Shown here in pieces: positions 1 to 8,915 of a DNA stretch of 64,000 bases (position 1 is its first letter; each line of letters begins with the position of its first letter). Origin of the DNA: Planctomycetota bacterium (GTDB lineage Bacteria; Planctomycetota; Planctomycetia; Pirellulales; Pirellulaceae); NCBI GenBank assembly GCA_029979005.1, contig JAPOIJ010000001.1:39034-103033 (forward strand), in the 5' to 3' direction. The position numbers and the translations under genes are program-made. The notes below the pieces were generated by a model. That model did not search any database. It saw only the letters and a program-made list of their open reading frames with translations, and had not been told where the DNA came from.

Positions 1-213
1 GCATTGGACCCATGGGTGGCAACGGATGATTTCGCTCACGTCGTCACGGGTGTATTGTTTGGTTTCCAATAGCGAATTGGAATTATAAAATCCTTTTCCG
101 AAGTTTCGATTCATCAACTGTCTTAATGTCGATCCTCCAGCTTTGGGTACATGGACATGAAGCCAGCACTGCCGAAGTCGTTCAGTAGCGGTTGAGGAAA
201 TGGCATCGGTCAT
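1..213 (-). CDS. Sulfotransferase-family protein, N-terminal part only (runs off window start)
   Basis: Manual translation of the minus strand: MTDAISSTATERLRQCWLHVHVPKAGGSTLRQLMNRNFGKGFYNSNSLLETKQYTRDDVSEIIRCHPWVQC; the VPKAGGSTL P-loop is PAPS-binding-like. Not in the supplied ORF track. In-frame stop just upstream of the ATG. Confidence 0.65.
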   Translation of the reverse strand, partial: MTDAISSTATERLRQCWLHVHVPKAGGSTLRQLMNRNFGKGFYNSNSLLETKQYTRDDVSEIIRCHPWVQC

Positions 214-377
214 TTCAGGATCCAGTGAGACAACAAGTGGGAGAGTGATTCAAAGGGTACGAATGAAGCTGATCTGAATCGTCTGCATTCGGTCGACGAC
301 AATTGTCTCACGACTCTTCTTCGCAGACAATATCAACCTGTTGAATAGTATGGCAGCGCTGTTGAGACGCGTCTTAT

Positions 378-1487
378 TTAGTTGTCTATCTGATTGCGGA
401 TCTTCAGTTTCGGCTTTTCCATGGTAACCGTTGTTGAGGGCGCGACGCTCTCGGTCAGCCAGACACTCGAACCGACGACCGAATCTCGACCGACGACTGT
501 CTTCCCCCCTAAAACCGTCGCATTCGCGTAAATAACGACGTTGTCTTCGATCGTGGGATGACGTTTCGAATCGCGTACCAGTTGCCCCATTTCGTCCTGC
601 GGGAAACTTAAGGCACCGAGCGTAACTCCCTGATAGATTTTGACGTGCTCGCCGATGATGCAGGTTTCACCAATCACAACTCCAGTTCCGTGATCAATGA
701 AGAAATGATTGCCGATGGTTGCTCCCGGGTGGATGTCGACTCCCGTTTCTCCATGAACCCACTCCGCCATCATCCTCGGGATGAAGGGAACGTTTAATTT
801 GTAAAGTTCATGGGCAAGTCGATGGACGGTAATCGCATTTAACCCGGGGTAGCAAAGAATTACTTCATCATGATTTTTGCAGGCAGGGTCACCAAGGTAG
901 GCCGCTTTCACGTCAGTTAATAATGAGGCGCGAATTTCCGGCATTTTGCGAATGTAATCTGTCGATATTTGTTGACTAAATTCCATGATATTCTCCGGCA
1001 TGGTGAGCTTGCCGGGTGAAATGCCCCCGTAATCATGCAGCGTCATGTCTTCGCATGCTTCAAAATGGCGAGCGATTGCAATGGCGACTTGCCGAGAAAT
1101 CAGTTGATGAGCTTCGTCAATTTGCGACCTTAATCCAGCGAGCACTTTTTCACTGGAGGATTCGTTTGACCGGAAGCCGGGGTAGACGATTGCTTTTAAT
1201 CGTAGAATCAGATCAACCAGAGAGTCGAATTCAGGAATGGGCGCAACGTGAGATGATTTCGGAAATACGAGCGAGCCGTGGATTTCCGCAGCAACCTTGT
1301 CAAGGGTTTGCTCAGAGTTCTGGTTGTCTGACGTCGATTGCGGTTTCATGTAATTCGAAATGAAAAAAGTTTCTGTGGAAGAACTTCGATAAGCTGCCGC
1401 GATCCTGGGAGAAGCGGCCGGCGAACTGTGTAATGTCTCTGTTACGATTCCGTGATTACTTGGGAAAGGACTTGGATTTGTATTCAT
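378..1487 (-). CDS. cysE: Serine O-acetyltransferase (left-handed beta-helix hexapeptide family)
   Basis: Motifs HPGATIGNHFFIDHGTGVVIGETCIIGEHVKIYQGVTLGAL typical of serine acetyltransferase; long N-terminal region. Confidence 0.88.
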   Translation of the reverse strand: MNTNPSPFPSNHGIVTETLHSSPAASPRIAAAYRSSSTETFFISNYMKPQSTSDNQNSEQTLDKVAAEIHGSLVFPKSSHVAPIPEFDSLVDLILRLKAIVYPGFRSNESSSEKVLAGLRSQIDEAHQLISRQVAIAIARHFEACEDMTLHDYGGISPGKLTMPENIMEFSQQISTDYIRKMPEIRASLLTDVKAAYLGDPACKNHDEVILCYPGLNAITVHRLAHELYKLNVPFIPRMMAEWVHGETGVDIHPGATIGNHFFIDHGTGVVIGETCIIGEHVKIYQGVTLGALSFPQDEMGQLVRDSKRHPTIEDNVVIYANATVLGGKTVVGRDSVVGSSVWLTESVAPSTTVTMEKPKLKIRNQIDN

Positions 1488-1786
1488 TGGAATCTAGGTT
1501 CGCAGGATTAGTTTAACGACTGAGGACTACTTTCAAACACAAGTCCTTAGTTAAAATTCCGTTTAATCGCCATTGGAAATCTATCGTCACTGTGGTCTCT
1601 GGGATTTGGCTCGATTCGTTAACAACTCCCTGAAACTCGATAAATCGGTGTGTTTTATTGTAATTTGCGACTAACGCTCGAAATTCTTCCCATTGCTTTG
1701 AGCCGAACTTTCGGCGGTCAACAAAGCGATAGCGGATTCTTGCTGGCTAATCTAGGTAGTGAAATATAATCCGCTAAGATGAAGAA

Positions 1787-3028
1787 ATGTTAGTAGATTG
1801 TTGGGCAATTTGGGCGAGACTGGCTCCTTGGCTTCTTTTGGGAATGTTAGTTTCTGGGCTCATGGGAGTTCTGCTTCCCAGTGATTGGATTCGTAAGCGT
1901 TTTCAAGGGTATTCGGGGGTCTTCCGAGCGGTCTTGCTTGGCGTTCCTCTGCCGCTTTGCTCATGTGGTGTTATTCCGGCTGGCATTGGTTTGCGGCAGC
2001 AAGGAGCTAGCAAAGGGGCTGCACTTGGTTTTCTTATCAGCACGCCTCAGACGGGAGTCGACTCGGTTTTAATAAGCGTTTCTTTTTTTGGTTGGCCATT
2101 TGCGATCGTGAAGATGCTGGCTGCTGCGGTGACTGGTTGGGCTGGTGGCTGTCTATTAGAGCTTGTGGAGCCTCGTGTTCCGGTCTCGCCTACAACGGCG
2201 GATAAAGCGGGGGATCTTCCCCGTGTTTCTGCCGATCGCAAACCTAAACCGCCGAGTTGGGTGGAGCGGTTCATCGAATCAAGTGTCGAAATTCTTCGGT
2301 CGATCTGGGGGTGGCTTGTGGTCGGCGTGTTGGTTTCTGCTTTGATCAACCAATACCTTCCTGTGGTTTGGTTGGAAAACCTTGAGTCTATGGGATGGCT
2401 TCCTTCGATTTTGGTCGTGTTGCTGGTATCGATTCCGTTGTACGTTTGTGCAACTGCGTCCGTTCCAATCGCTGCGGCATTGGTCTCGAGCGGTCTCTCT
2501 CCGGCGGCAGCGTTGGTATTCTTGATGGCGGGACCGGCGACCAATGTTTCAACGATTGGGGTGATTTATGGTCGATTTGGAGCGAGATCTCTCGCCGTTT
2601 ATTTGGTTACAATTCTCGTTGGCAGTATCGGGGTCGCGTGGCTGTTCGATGGATTCTTGTTATCCGATACTGATCAGGAAGTTATCGCGAAACATCACGT
2701 TTTATCGGTTTTGGAGTCAGCTAGCGGGGTTGTGCTCTTGTTGTTGGTCGTCAAATTTGTCGCGACTGACCTGCGTCGATTCTTCACCAAGAATCGACTT
2801 GTTGAAGGGGGAGGCGAGGCAATAATTTTAGCTGTCTCGGGAATGACGTGTGGCAATTGTATCAATCGGGTCGAGACCGCACTGCAGCAGGTAGATGGAG
2901 TGCAGAGCGTTTTAGTAGATTTAAAATCGGAAACGGCAACCATTTGGGGGGATCCGGAAGCGAGTGAGCTAATTGATTGTGTTCAGCGGATGGGGTTTCA
3001 AGCAACGAATCGACTTCAAGGGAAGTGA
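1787..3028 (+). CDS. SO_0444-type permease (predicted Cu/Zn efflux) with C-terminal HMA domain
   Basis: Permease motifs PLCSCGVIPAG and STPQTGVDS; C-terminal GMTCGNCINRVETALQQVDGV heavy-metal-binding domain. Confidence 0.82.
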   Translation: MLVDCWAIWARLAPWLLLGMLVSGLMGVLLPSDWIRKRFQGYSGVFRAVLLGVPLPLCSCGVIPAGIGLRQQGASKGAALGFLISTPQTGVDSVLISVSFFGWPFAIVKMLAAAVTGWAGGCLLELVEPRVPVSPTTADKAGDLPRVSADRKPKPPSWVERFIESSVEILRSIWGWLVVGVLVSALINQYLPVVWLENLESMGWLPSILVVLLVSIPLYVCATASVPIAAALVSSGLSPAAALVFLMAGPATNVSTIGVIYGRFGARSLAVYLVTILVGSIGVAWLFDGFLLSDTDQEVIAKHHVLSVLESASGVVLLLLVVKFVATDLRRFFTKNRLVEGGGEAIILAVSGMTCGNCINRVETALQQVDGVQSVLVDLKSETATIWGDPEASELIDCVQRMGFQATNRLQGK

Positions 3029-3034
3029 AATAGA

Positions 3035-3256
3035 ATGGACCAGAGTGAGAGGGATAGGAAACGCATTACGGAATTGGAGAGTTCCATGATGCACTTGCAA
3101 AATGATTACGAATCGCTGAATGAAGTTGTGCTGGAGAATGTTCATCGACTCGAAAAAATGAGGCTAATAATTGAGCGGCTGGAGAGTCGTCTGCAGGCTA
3201 ATTCAGAAGCCGAGCCGGAGCGGAAGGCGGAGGATGAAGTGCCCCCTCATTATTGA
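3035..3256 (+). CDS. slyX: SlyX family protein
   Basis: 73-aa coiled coil with RITELESSMMHLQNDYESLNEVV pattern and basic-proline tail ending PPHY. Confidence 0.75.
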   Translation: MDQSERDRKRITELESSMMHLQNDYESLNEVVLENVHRLEKMRLIIERLESRLQANSEAEPERKAEDEVPPHY

Positions 3257-3282
3257 TACCTTTGAGTGAGCGTTTATGTGAT

Positions 3283-3320
3283 TCCAATTATTTTTGATTG
3301 ATCCAATTATTATTGATTGA
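3283..3320. repeat. Two-copy 19-bp tandem repeat (TCCAATTATTTTTGATTGA / TCCAATTATTATTGATTGA)
   Basis: Direct reading; one mismatch between copies. Confidence 0.9.
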
Positions 3321-3486
3321 TAAAACGATTTGAGTTTTCCATTCAAGAATTGGCCTTTTGGCAGACGAACAGGTTATAGGAAATTAAGGACTTGATTGAT
3401 ATTTGGACAAAGCCAAAAGTTTTTAAGTTGCCTGATTTTCTAGCCTGTTTCTGTTGAAATTTCGAATTTTCTGGACGCTCCCTCGA

Positions 3487-4701
3487 ATGAAGCTCGCGAT
3501 AATCTCACGCCAGCCAGATTGTTACAGCACGCGACGGCTGGTTGAAGCAGCGAAGACAAGAACGCACGACGTTGAGGTTCTCGATACGCTTAAGTTTTCA
3601 ATTGATTTAGCTGAATGTAATCCTCAGTTGTTTTATCAATCGAAGTGCTTGAGCGAATTCGATGCGATCATTCCTAGGATTGCTGCTTCGATCACTCGAT
3701 TTGGAACGGCGGTGGTCAGGCAGTTCGAACAAATGGATGTTTTTTCTGCTAACAGTTCTCATGGAATTGCCAATTCGAGAGATAAATTAAGAGCGTTGCA
3801 GATTTTAAGCCGGCATCAAATTGGCATGCCGCAAACGACCTTTGTAAAGAATCGCACGGATGTGCTGCCTGCTATCGAGCGAATCGGCGGAGCGCCGGTA
3901 GTTATAAAGCTCCTGGAGGGCACACAAGGGGTGGGAGTAATTCTTGCGGAAACTGAAAAGGTTGCCGAGGCAATTATCGAAACGATGCAGAGCACTCGGC
4001 AAAACGTTCTGGTTCAAAAATTTGTCTCTGAAAGCCGGGGTCAAGATATCCGTGCGTTCGTGGTCGGAGATCGAGTGGTTGCCGCAATGCGTCGAATTGC
4101 GATGGGAAGTGAATTTCGCAGTAATGTTCATCGGGGAGGAAGAACTGAGGCTGTCGAGCTGACGCCCGATCAAGAAAGGACTGCGGTTCGAGCGGCTCAA
4201 ATCATGGGTTTGCGGGTGGCCGGTGTGGATATGCTGGAGTCATTCTGCGGTCCCCAAATCATGGAGGTAAATTCATCACCGGGTTTGGAAGGAATCGAGC
4301 GTTGTACGCAGCTCGACATCGCCGGGGCAATCATCGACTATTTGGCTGCTCATGTCGACTTTCCTGAAATCGATATCCGGCAACGGTTGACTGTCAGCCA
4401 GGGATATGGTGTTACGGAGATCCATGTTCCGGACGGCTCAGAGTTCGTTGGGAAAACCATTGATGAATCGGGTTTGTTGGAGCAGGACATAAACGTGTTG
4501 ACGCTTTACCGCGGCACAACCGTGATTCCGAATCCTCGGTTGAAGCGTCGACTAGAGGCGGGAGACCGGATGTTATGTTTTGGGAAACTGGAATCGATGC
4601 GATCGATGATTCCCGCCAAGACACAACATCAACGCCGGCCAACGATTCAGGAATTGGCCAGCGATGCGGAAAGGAATTATTCTCGCCGGTTCGCTGCCTG
4701 A
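3487..4701 (+). CDS. rimK: RimK-like ATP-grasp glutamate ligase fused to a C-terminal RCK_C/TrkA-C-like domain
   Basis: ATP-grasp motifs KLLEGTQGVGVILAE, VQKFVSESRGQDIRAFVVGDRVVAAMRR, VDMLES..IMEVNSSPGLEGIE; C-terminal VTEIHVPDGSEFVGKTIDESGLLEQDINVLTLYRGTTVIPNPRLKRRLEAGDRMLCFGKLE. Internal ATG at 3487 preferred over 3454. Confidence 0.82.
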   Translation: MKLAIISRQPDCYSTRRLVEAAKTRTHDVEVLDTLKFSIDLAECNPQLFYQSKCLSEFDAIIPRIAASITRFGTAVVRQFEQMDVFSANSSHGIANSRDKLRALQILSRHQIGMPQTTFVKNRTDVLPAIERIGGAPVVIKLLEGTQGVGVILAETEKVAEAIIETMQSTRQNVLVQKFVSESRGQDIRAFVVGDRVVAAMRRIAMGSEFRSNVHRGGRTEAVELTPDQERTAVRAAQIMGLRVAGVDMLESFCGPQIMEVNSSPGLEGIERCTQLDIAGAIIDYLAAHVDFPEIDIRQRLTVSQGYGVTEIHVPDGSEFVGKTIDESGLLEQDINVLTLYRGTTVIPNPRLKRRLEAGDRMLCFGKLESMRSMIPAKTQHQRRPTIQELASDAERNYSRRFAA

Positions 4702-4731
4702 TGAACGGCCGGTGGAAAAAGGAGGAGACGG

Positions 4732-5655
4732 TTACGATTCTACTGAGTCCAGCCAGTTCCATTGGTCCTGCGTGGTTCCATCAAATAAGCCGAAAAAGGC
4801 GTTCTGAATTGCTTCTGTGATTGGTCCACGAGAGCCGCAACCAATTTCCATGCGGTCGACGCTTCTTACTGGCGTGACTTCGGCGGCAGTTCCGGTGAGG
4901 AAAATTTCATCAGCAACGTAGAGGAGTTCCCGTGGAATTTCTTGCTCGATTACTTCAAAGCCGACATGTCGGGCCAGTGTAATAACGGCGTCGCGAGTGA
5001 TTCCATCGAGAATCGCTGCGGAAAGCGGGGGCGTGAAGATCTTACCCTCTCGTACGATGAAAATATTCTCAGCGGATCCTTCGCTAACCGTGCCTCGCGC
5101 GGTTACCGAGATTCCTTCCGCAAAACCATTTCTTCTCGCTTCACCGCCAATGAGTTGCGCGTTGAGATAATGTCCTCCTGCTTTTGATAGAACAGGCAGT
5201 GCCGCACTGGTGGTTCTAGCCCACGAAGAAACGCAAACATCGATTCCGTTCTTTAGTCCTTCTTCGCCAAGGTAGGTGCCAAATTCCATTGCCGCAATGA
5301 TGACGTCCGTCGGGACATCTTCGTTGGGAACCACACCAAGAGATCCTGCCCCGAGAAATGCAAGCGGACGAATGTAAGCCGCCTCAAGTTCGTTTTTAGT
5401 AATGGAATCCCGACATGCCTGTTCGATTTCAGAAATGGAGAATGAGACCGGGTAACGATAGAGCTTCGCTGAATTAAAAAACCGTTTGATGTGAGCGTCC
5501 AGCCGAAAAATAGATCTTCCCATCGGGGTCGCATAACAACGAATTCCCTCGAACACACTCGAGCCATAATGGAGTGCGTGTGACATGACATGAACGGTAG
5601 CGTTTTCCCATGGAATCATTTCGCCATTCATCCAAATGTACTTGCTGTGCTTCAT
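4732..5655 (-). CDS. ilvE: Branched-chain amino acid aminotransferase
   Basis: MKHSKYIWMNGEMIPWENATVHVMSHALHYGSSVFEGIRCY; class IV PLP aminotransferase. ATG at 5655 preferred over 5697. Confidence 0.9.
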   Translation of the reverse strand: MKHSKYIWMNGEMIPWENATVHVMSHALHYGSSVFEGIRCYATPMGRSIFRLDAHIKRFFNSAKLYRYPVSFSISEIEQACRDSITKNELEAAYIRPLAFLGAGSLGVVPNEDVPTDVIIAAMEFGTYLGEEGLKNGIDVCVSSWARTTSAALPVLSKAGGHYLNAQLIGGEARRNGFAEGISVTARGTVSEGSAENIFIVREGKIFTPPLSAAILDGITRDAVITLARHVGFEVIEQEIPRELLYVADEIFLTGTAAEVTPVRSVDRMEIGCGSRGPITEAIQNAFFGLFDGTTQDQWNWLDSVES

Positions 5656-5862
5656 CGTTTTTTCCAAGGTTGCATGAGTTTCTCCAAATTGTCGCAATTC
5701 CAGTCAAACGACACAAGTTTCACTTTCGAAAATTCTTGCCGGGAGTAGGTTGAACCACGATGTGGATTTGAGCGTGGGATGCAAGTTTCCAGTTTTGGAT
5801 CGATTATTTGGTGACGGTGTTGTTCGCCTTGCTGCTGTTGCTAAAGTCCGAATTTCTTTATC

Positions 5863-6441
5863 ATGGTGCTAAAGCAAACGTTTGCGTTGCGGTCTGTTAA
5901 TTACAACTTCTTTAAGATCATTAACCCATTGGTAGGAACTACTGTGAGCTTGGGAATGAAACAGTTGCTGGCGACAATGCCACAGGTGGGAAGAGTGGAG
6001 TGGATTGGTGTTCGGCCCGGGCGTCGCGAGTCTGTAAACGTGCTGCAATCAGTAACTGTAAGCATGGAGGGCCTCGTTGGAGACCGTTACCGCGGGAAGG
6101 CCGGGGGCCCAAGAATGGTGACGCTGATTCAGGACGAGCACATTGCGACTGTTGCGAGTATTTTGAAGCTGAAGGCGATTGATCCAGGGTTGTTAAGACG
6201 AAACTTCGTCGTTTCGGGTATCAATTTGCAAGCGTTGAAAAAGCGGCGAGTTCTGATCGGTGAAGTAATTCTTGAAGTGACGGGGAATTGTCCTCCTTGC
6301 AGTCGCATGGAAGAGAATCTTGGCTGTGGGGGGTACAATGCAATGCGCGGTCACGGTGGAATCACGGCAACCGTTATTCAGGGAGGCAGAATTTGTTGTG
6401 GTGACTCGGTCCAGTGCTTAGCTGAAGCGACCGAGGCATAG
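5863..6441 (+). CDS. MOSC domain-containing protein
   Basis: VEGLVGDRYRG, LIQDEHI, GNCPPCSRMEENLGCGGYNAMRGHGGI typical of MOSC domain; start may lie at ~5958. Confidence 0.8.
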   Translation: MVLKQTFALRSVNYNFFKIINPLVGTTVSLGMKQLLATMPQVGRVEWIGVRPGRRESVNVLQSVTVSMEGLVGDRYRGKAGGPRMVTLIQDEHIATVASILKLKAIDPGLLRRNFVVSGINLQALKKRRVLIGEVILEVTGNCPPCSRMEENLGCGGYNAMRGHGGITATVIQGGRICCGDSVQCLAEATEA

Positions 6442-6446
6442 GCAAC

Positions 6447-7040
6447 TTATTTTGCTTTTACAATCATCGCCGGCGGCTCGGTGCCCTCTGGGAAAAATTT
6501 CAAGGAGACGGAGTTAACGCAGTGCCGAATGTTCTTTTCAGTTTTCTGTTCCCCTTCGAACACGTGCCCAAGATGCCCATCGCAATTTTGACATAAAATC
6601 TCGACACGATAACCGTCGGCGTCTATTTCTCTTCGAACGGCTCCCGGTATCTCATCGTCGAAACTTGGCCAGCCACAGTGGGCCTCAAATTTGTCATCAG
6701 ACCGGTAGAGCTTGGCATTGCACTGGCGGCAGGTGTACACGCCTGACGCTGTTGTGCTGTTGTATTCTCCCGTGTTGGGGCGTTCCGTTCCTTTGTCAAG
6801 AATCACACTGGCTTCGAAAGCAGTTAGCTTGTTGTACTCAGCGGGCATTTCGTTTTTCTTCTCTTTCTCGACAGCCTCTGTTTCAGGAGTCGTTGTAGGA
6901 GGGTTCGAGGTAACCGGATTCGTATTCAAATTTGCGGTACCAATTTCTTCCTTTGGGGTCGGTTGATTTGTCAAATAAAAGACCAGTCCAACGAGAAGAA
7001 AAATGAGCAATCCGGCTCCGATGATTTTATTTTGGTTCAT
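6447..7040 (-). CDS. msrB: Peptide-methionine (R)-S-oxide reductase, membrane-anchored or exported
   Basis: [28 protein letters not shown] and [22 protein letters not shown]-terminal hydrophobic segment. Confidence 0.9.
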   Translation of the reverse strand: MNQNKIIGAGLLIFLLVGLVFYLTNQPTPKEEIGTANLNTNPVTSNPPTTTPETEAVEKEKKNEMPAEYNKLTAFEASVILDKGTERPNTGEYNSTTASGVYTCRQCNAKLYRSDDKFEAHCGWPSFDDEIPGAVRREIDADGYRVEILCQNCDGHLGHVFEGEQKTEKNIRHCVNSVSLKFFPEGTEPPAMIVKAK

Positions 7041-7552
7041 GGTTTTAAACTCTCGGCTAACTGGTTCATTCGCTTACGGTTTACTCCGAGATCTGAGTGA
7101 CCGACTCTTGAGGCTGAGCGAAATTGGATGACTGACGAATTATCATCAACGAAGAACTCCACGTCGTCAATAAACCGGAAGATTAGCGATTTGAATTCGT
7201 AATGCAAATAGTATTCCGTCTCACTGATTAGCTTCGCTCGTGGGTAATTTAGTTTTACAACTTCTTTAATCTTGGAAATTGCTTCGGACGGGGAACCACG
7301 AAATGCAACCGGTTTCATTTTTTTCGCAGGGTCATCAGCCTGAGTTGATACACAGTTTGGTGTATCTGGACACGCTGCGAGTTTTCCGGCGGTGACACCT
7401 AGGTTGTCGGGTTGTTTGGAAGTCATGCTAATGCCAAGTAGACCTATTGAAGACAAGACTAACACGGTGACTAGGTTCCGGCCAATTTTTGAAAGTGAAA
7501 AGCGGGCACGCTTGTTTATCTCGGTCGGAGGCTTGTCGTTAGTTGAGTTCAT
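7037..7552 (-). CDS. DUF1499 domain-containing protein
   Basis: [13 protein letters not shown] motif and [21 protein letters not shown] ending; 4-nt overlap with msrB. Confidence 0.75.
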   Translation of the reverse strand: MNSTNDKPPTEINKRARFSLSKIGRNLVTVLVLSSIGLLGISMTSKQPDNLGVTAGKLAACPDTPNCVSTQADDPAKKMKPVAFRGSPSEAISKIKEVVKLNYPRAKLISETEYYLHYEFKSLIFRFIDDVEFFVDDNSSVIQFRSASRVGHSDLGVNRKRMNQLAESLKP

Positions 7553-7584
7553 CTCGAGGCTGTTCGGGGGTGATTAAGACCATT

Positions 7585-7616
7585 ATTTACGGTTCGCCAA
7601 ATTTACGGTTCGCCAA
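7585..7616. repeat. Perfect 16-bp tandem duplication (ATTTACGGTTCGCCAA x2)
   Basis: Direct reading. Confidence 0.95.
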
Positions 7617-7637
7617 AGCGTCACTTTATCGGACCGG

Positions 7638-8084
7638 CTATTGAAAGCAACTTAAAAGAAAGATTGCCAATGACAAGATGACAAGAAGGAAAAGTAAGGT
7701 CGGAACCAGATTGCCATTTTGCCCTTTTTCACAAATTAAGAAATCAGATGAAATTAAATTGAGTTTTTCTTGTTGCTCAGCGGGATTCTTAAAAAGCCAA
7801 ATCTGGGTTTTCATACTTTGCGTTCGGATTCGCTCGTCATCTAACGCAACGCCAAATACTTGTTGCCAATCGCGCTCATTCTCCGTGCATTGTTCTTGGT
7901 TGTTTTCGTCGAACGGACGGTATTTGACCCTTGCGCAAAATCTAAAAACCTGAACCCATCCTGGTCTCTGAATGGCGTGGAGTTCCAGTTCTTCAAATTT
8001 GGCGGTCTTTCCAACAAACCCGTTTTGATTCAACCAAGCTCGAACATCGGCTTCAGTGGATCGATTGGAAATAGTTAGTGGCAT
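7638..8084 (-). CDS. Hypothetical protein with C-terminal transmembrane segment
   Basis: 148-aa ORF; C-terminal LVPTLLFLLVILSLAIFLLSCFQ. Confidence 0.6.
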   Translation of the reverse strand: MPLTISNRSTEADVRAWLNQNGFVGKTAKFEELELHAIQRPGWVQVFRFCARVKYRPFDENNQEQCTENERDWQQVFGVALDDERIRTQSMKTQIWLFKNPAEQQEKLNLISSDFLICEKGQNGNLVPTLLFLLVILSLAIFLLSCFQ

Positions 8085-8335
8085 TTATTTTTAGCTTAGT
8101 TGTTTCTGAAAAGCGTTCTGGCGTGGCAAGTCAATCAGCAAGATTTATCGCGAGGTGCCACGCTTAATTTGACCTTAGGTCTGTTGGGCGTAAACGAGCG
8201 AACTCACCGCGTGTCCGTATTGACTAGACCGTTGTATCAATTGCGAATTCACCACCGTTTCGATGTGAAGTTGCCTTTACAAAAAACGGTTGAACGCTTC
8301 AAATTGCGAGTAGGAGATTAGACGCGCAGGGAGCA

Positions 8336-8812
8336 ATGGGTGGATTTATGATTGACGTCAGTTTATCAGTTGCGTTAATTCGCAAAACATACAACGAAAA
8401 GCTAAGGTGGCTTGCACGGTTAGATCCGACCACGAAGCAGCTGAATTTTATTATCGGTGAGAGACTCGAGGATGAGTCATTCCGTGAGACGACAATACGC
8501 GAAGTGGCGTGGGCTCTTTGGCTGGATCGAAAACGCGATTTCCTTGTTTCTAACATGGCTCAAATGAATCTGGAGTTTGTCGATCGGGTTCCAGGGCATT
8601 TCCAAAAGAGTCGAGTCGCCGTCTCGTTTTTTAACGTGGAAGTGTACCGTAAAGACGTTATTTCAAAAATCGAACGTCAGGGAGACAATTTTTGGGTGAC
8701 GTCTGATGAAATTTGCAATGGAATCAGCCAGTGCGGTCGTCGATTTGATCCTATCGTTCCCTATTTGATCAACCGTTCGAGTGTGATTCAGTATTGGGAA
8801 TCTTCCCAGTAA
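8336..8812 (+). CDS. Hypothetical protein
   Basis: 158-aa ORF with plausible amino-acid composition; no family recognised. Confidence 0.5.
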   Translation: MGGFMIDVSLSVALIRKTYNEKLRWLARLDPTTKQLNFIIGERLEDESFRETTIREVAWALWLDRKRDFLVSNMAQMNLEFVDRVPGHFQKSRVAVSFFNVEVYRKDVISKIERQGDNFWVTSDEICNGISQCGRRFDPIVPYLINRSSVIQYWESSQ

Positions 8813-8915
8813 CAACTCTCCTGACGGGGAGTTTGCAGGCTGATTTCTCAGCCCCTTTGAAGTATGGTTTTCAATCGGTTGTGATAAAGCGAATTTCTTA
8901 GACAACGACCACTGA

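Noticed and set aside
1016-1363. 115-aa plus-strand ORF
   Set aside because: Antisense to the clear serine acetyltransferase gene with no recognisable motifs; shadow ORF.
2047-2544. 165-aa minus-strand ORF
   Set aside because: Fully antisense to the permease-HMA gene; low-complexity Thr/Ser-rich shadow translation.
8100-8321. 73-aa plus-strand ORF
   Set aside because: Non-ATG start, no family, no convincing ribosome-binding site; cannot be supported.
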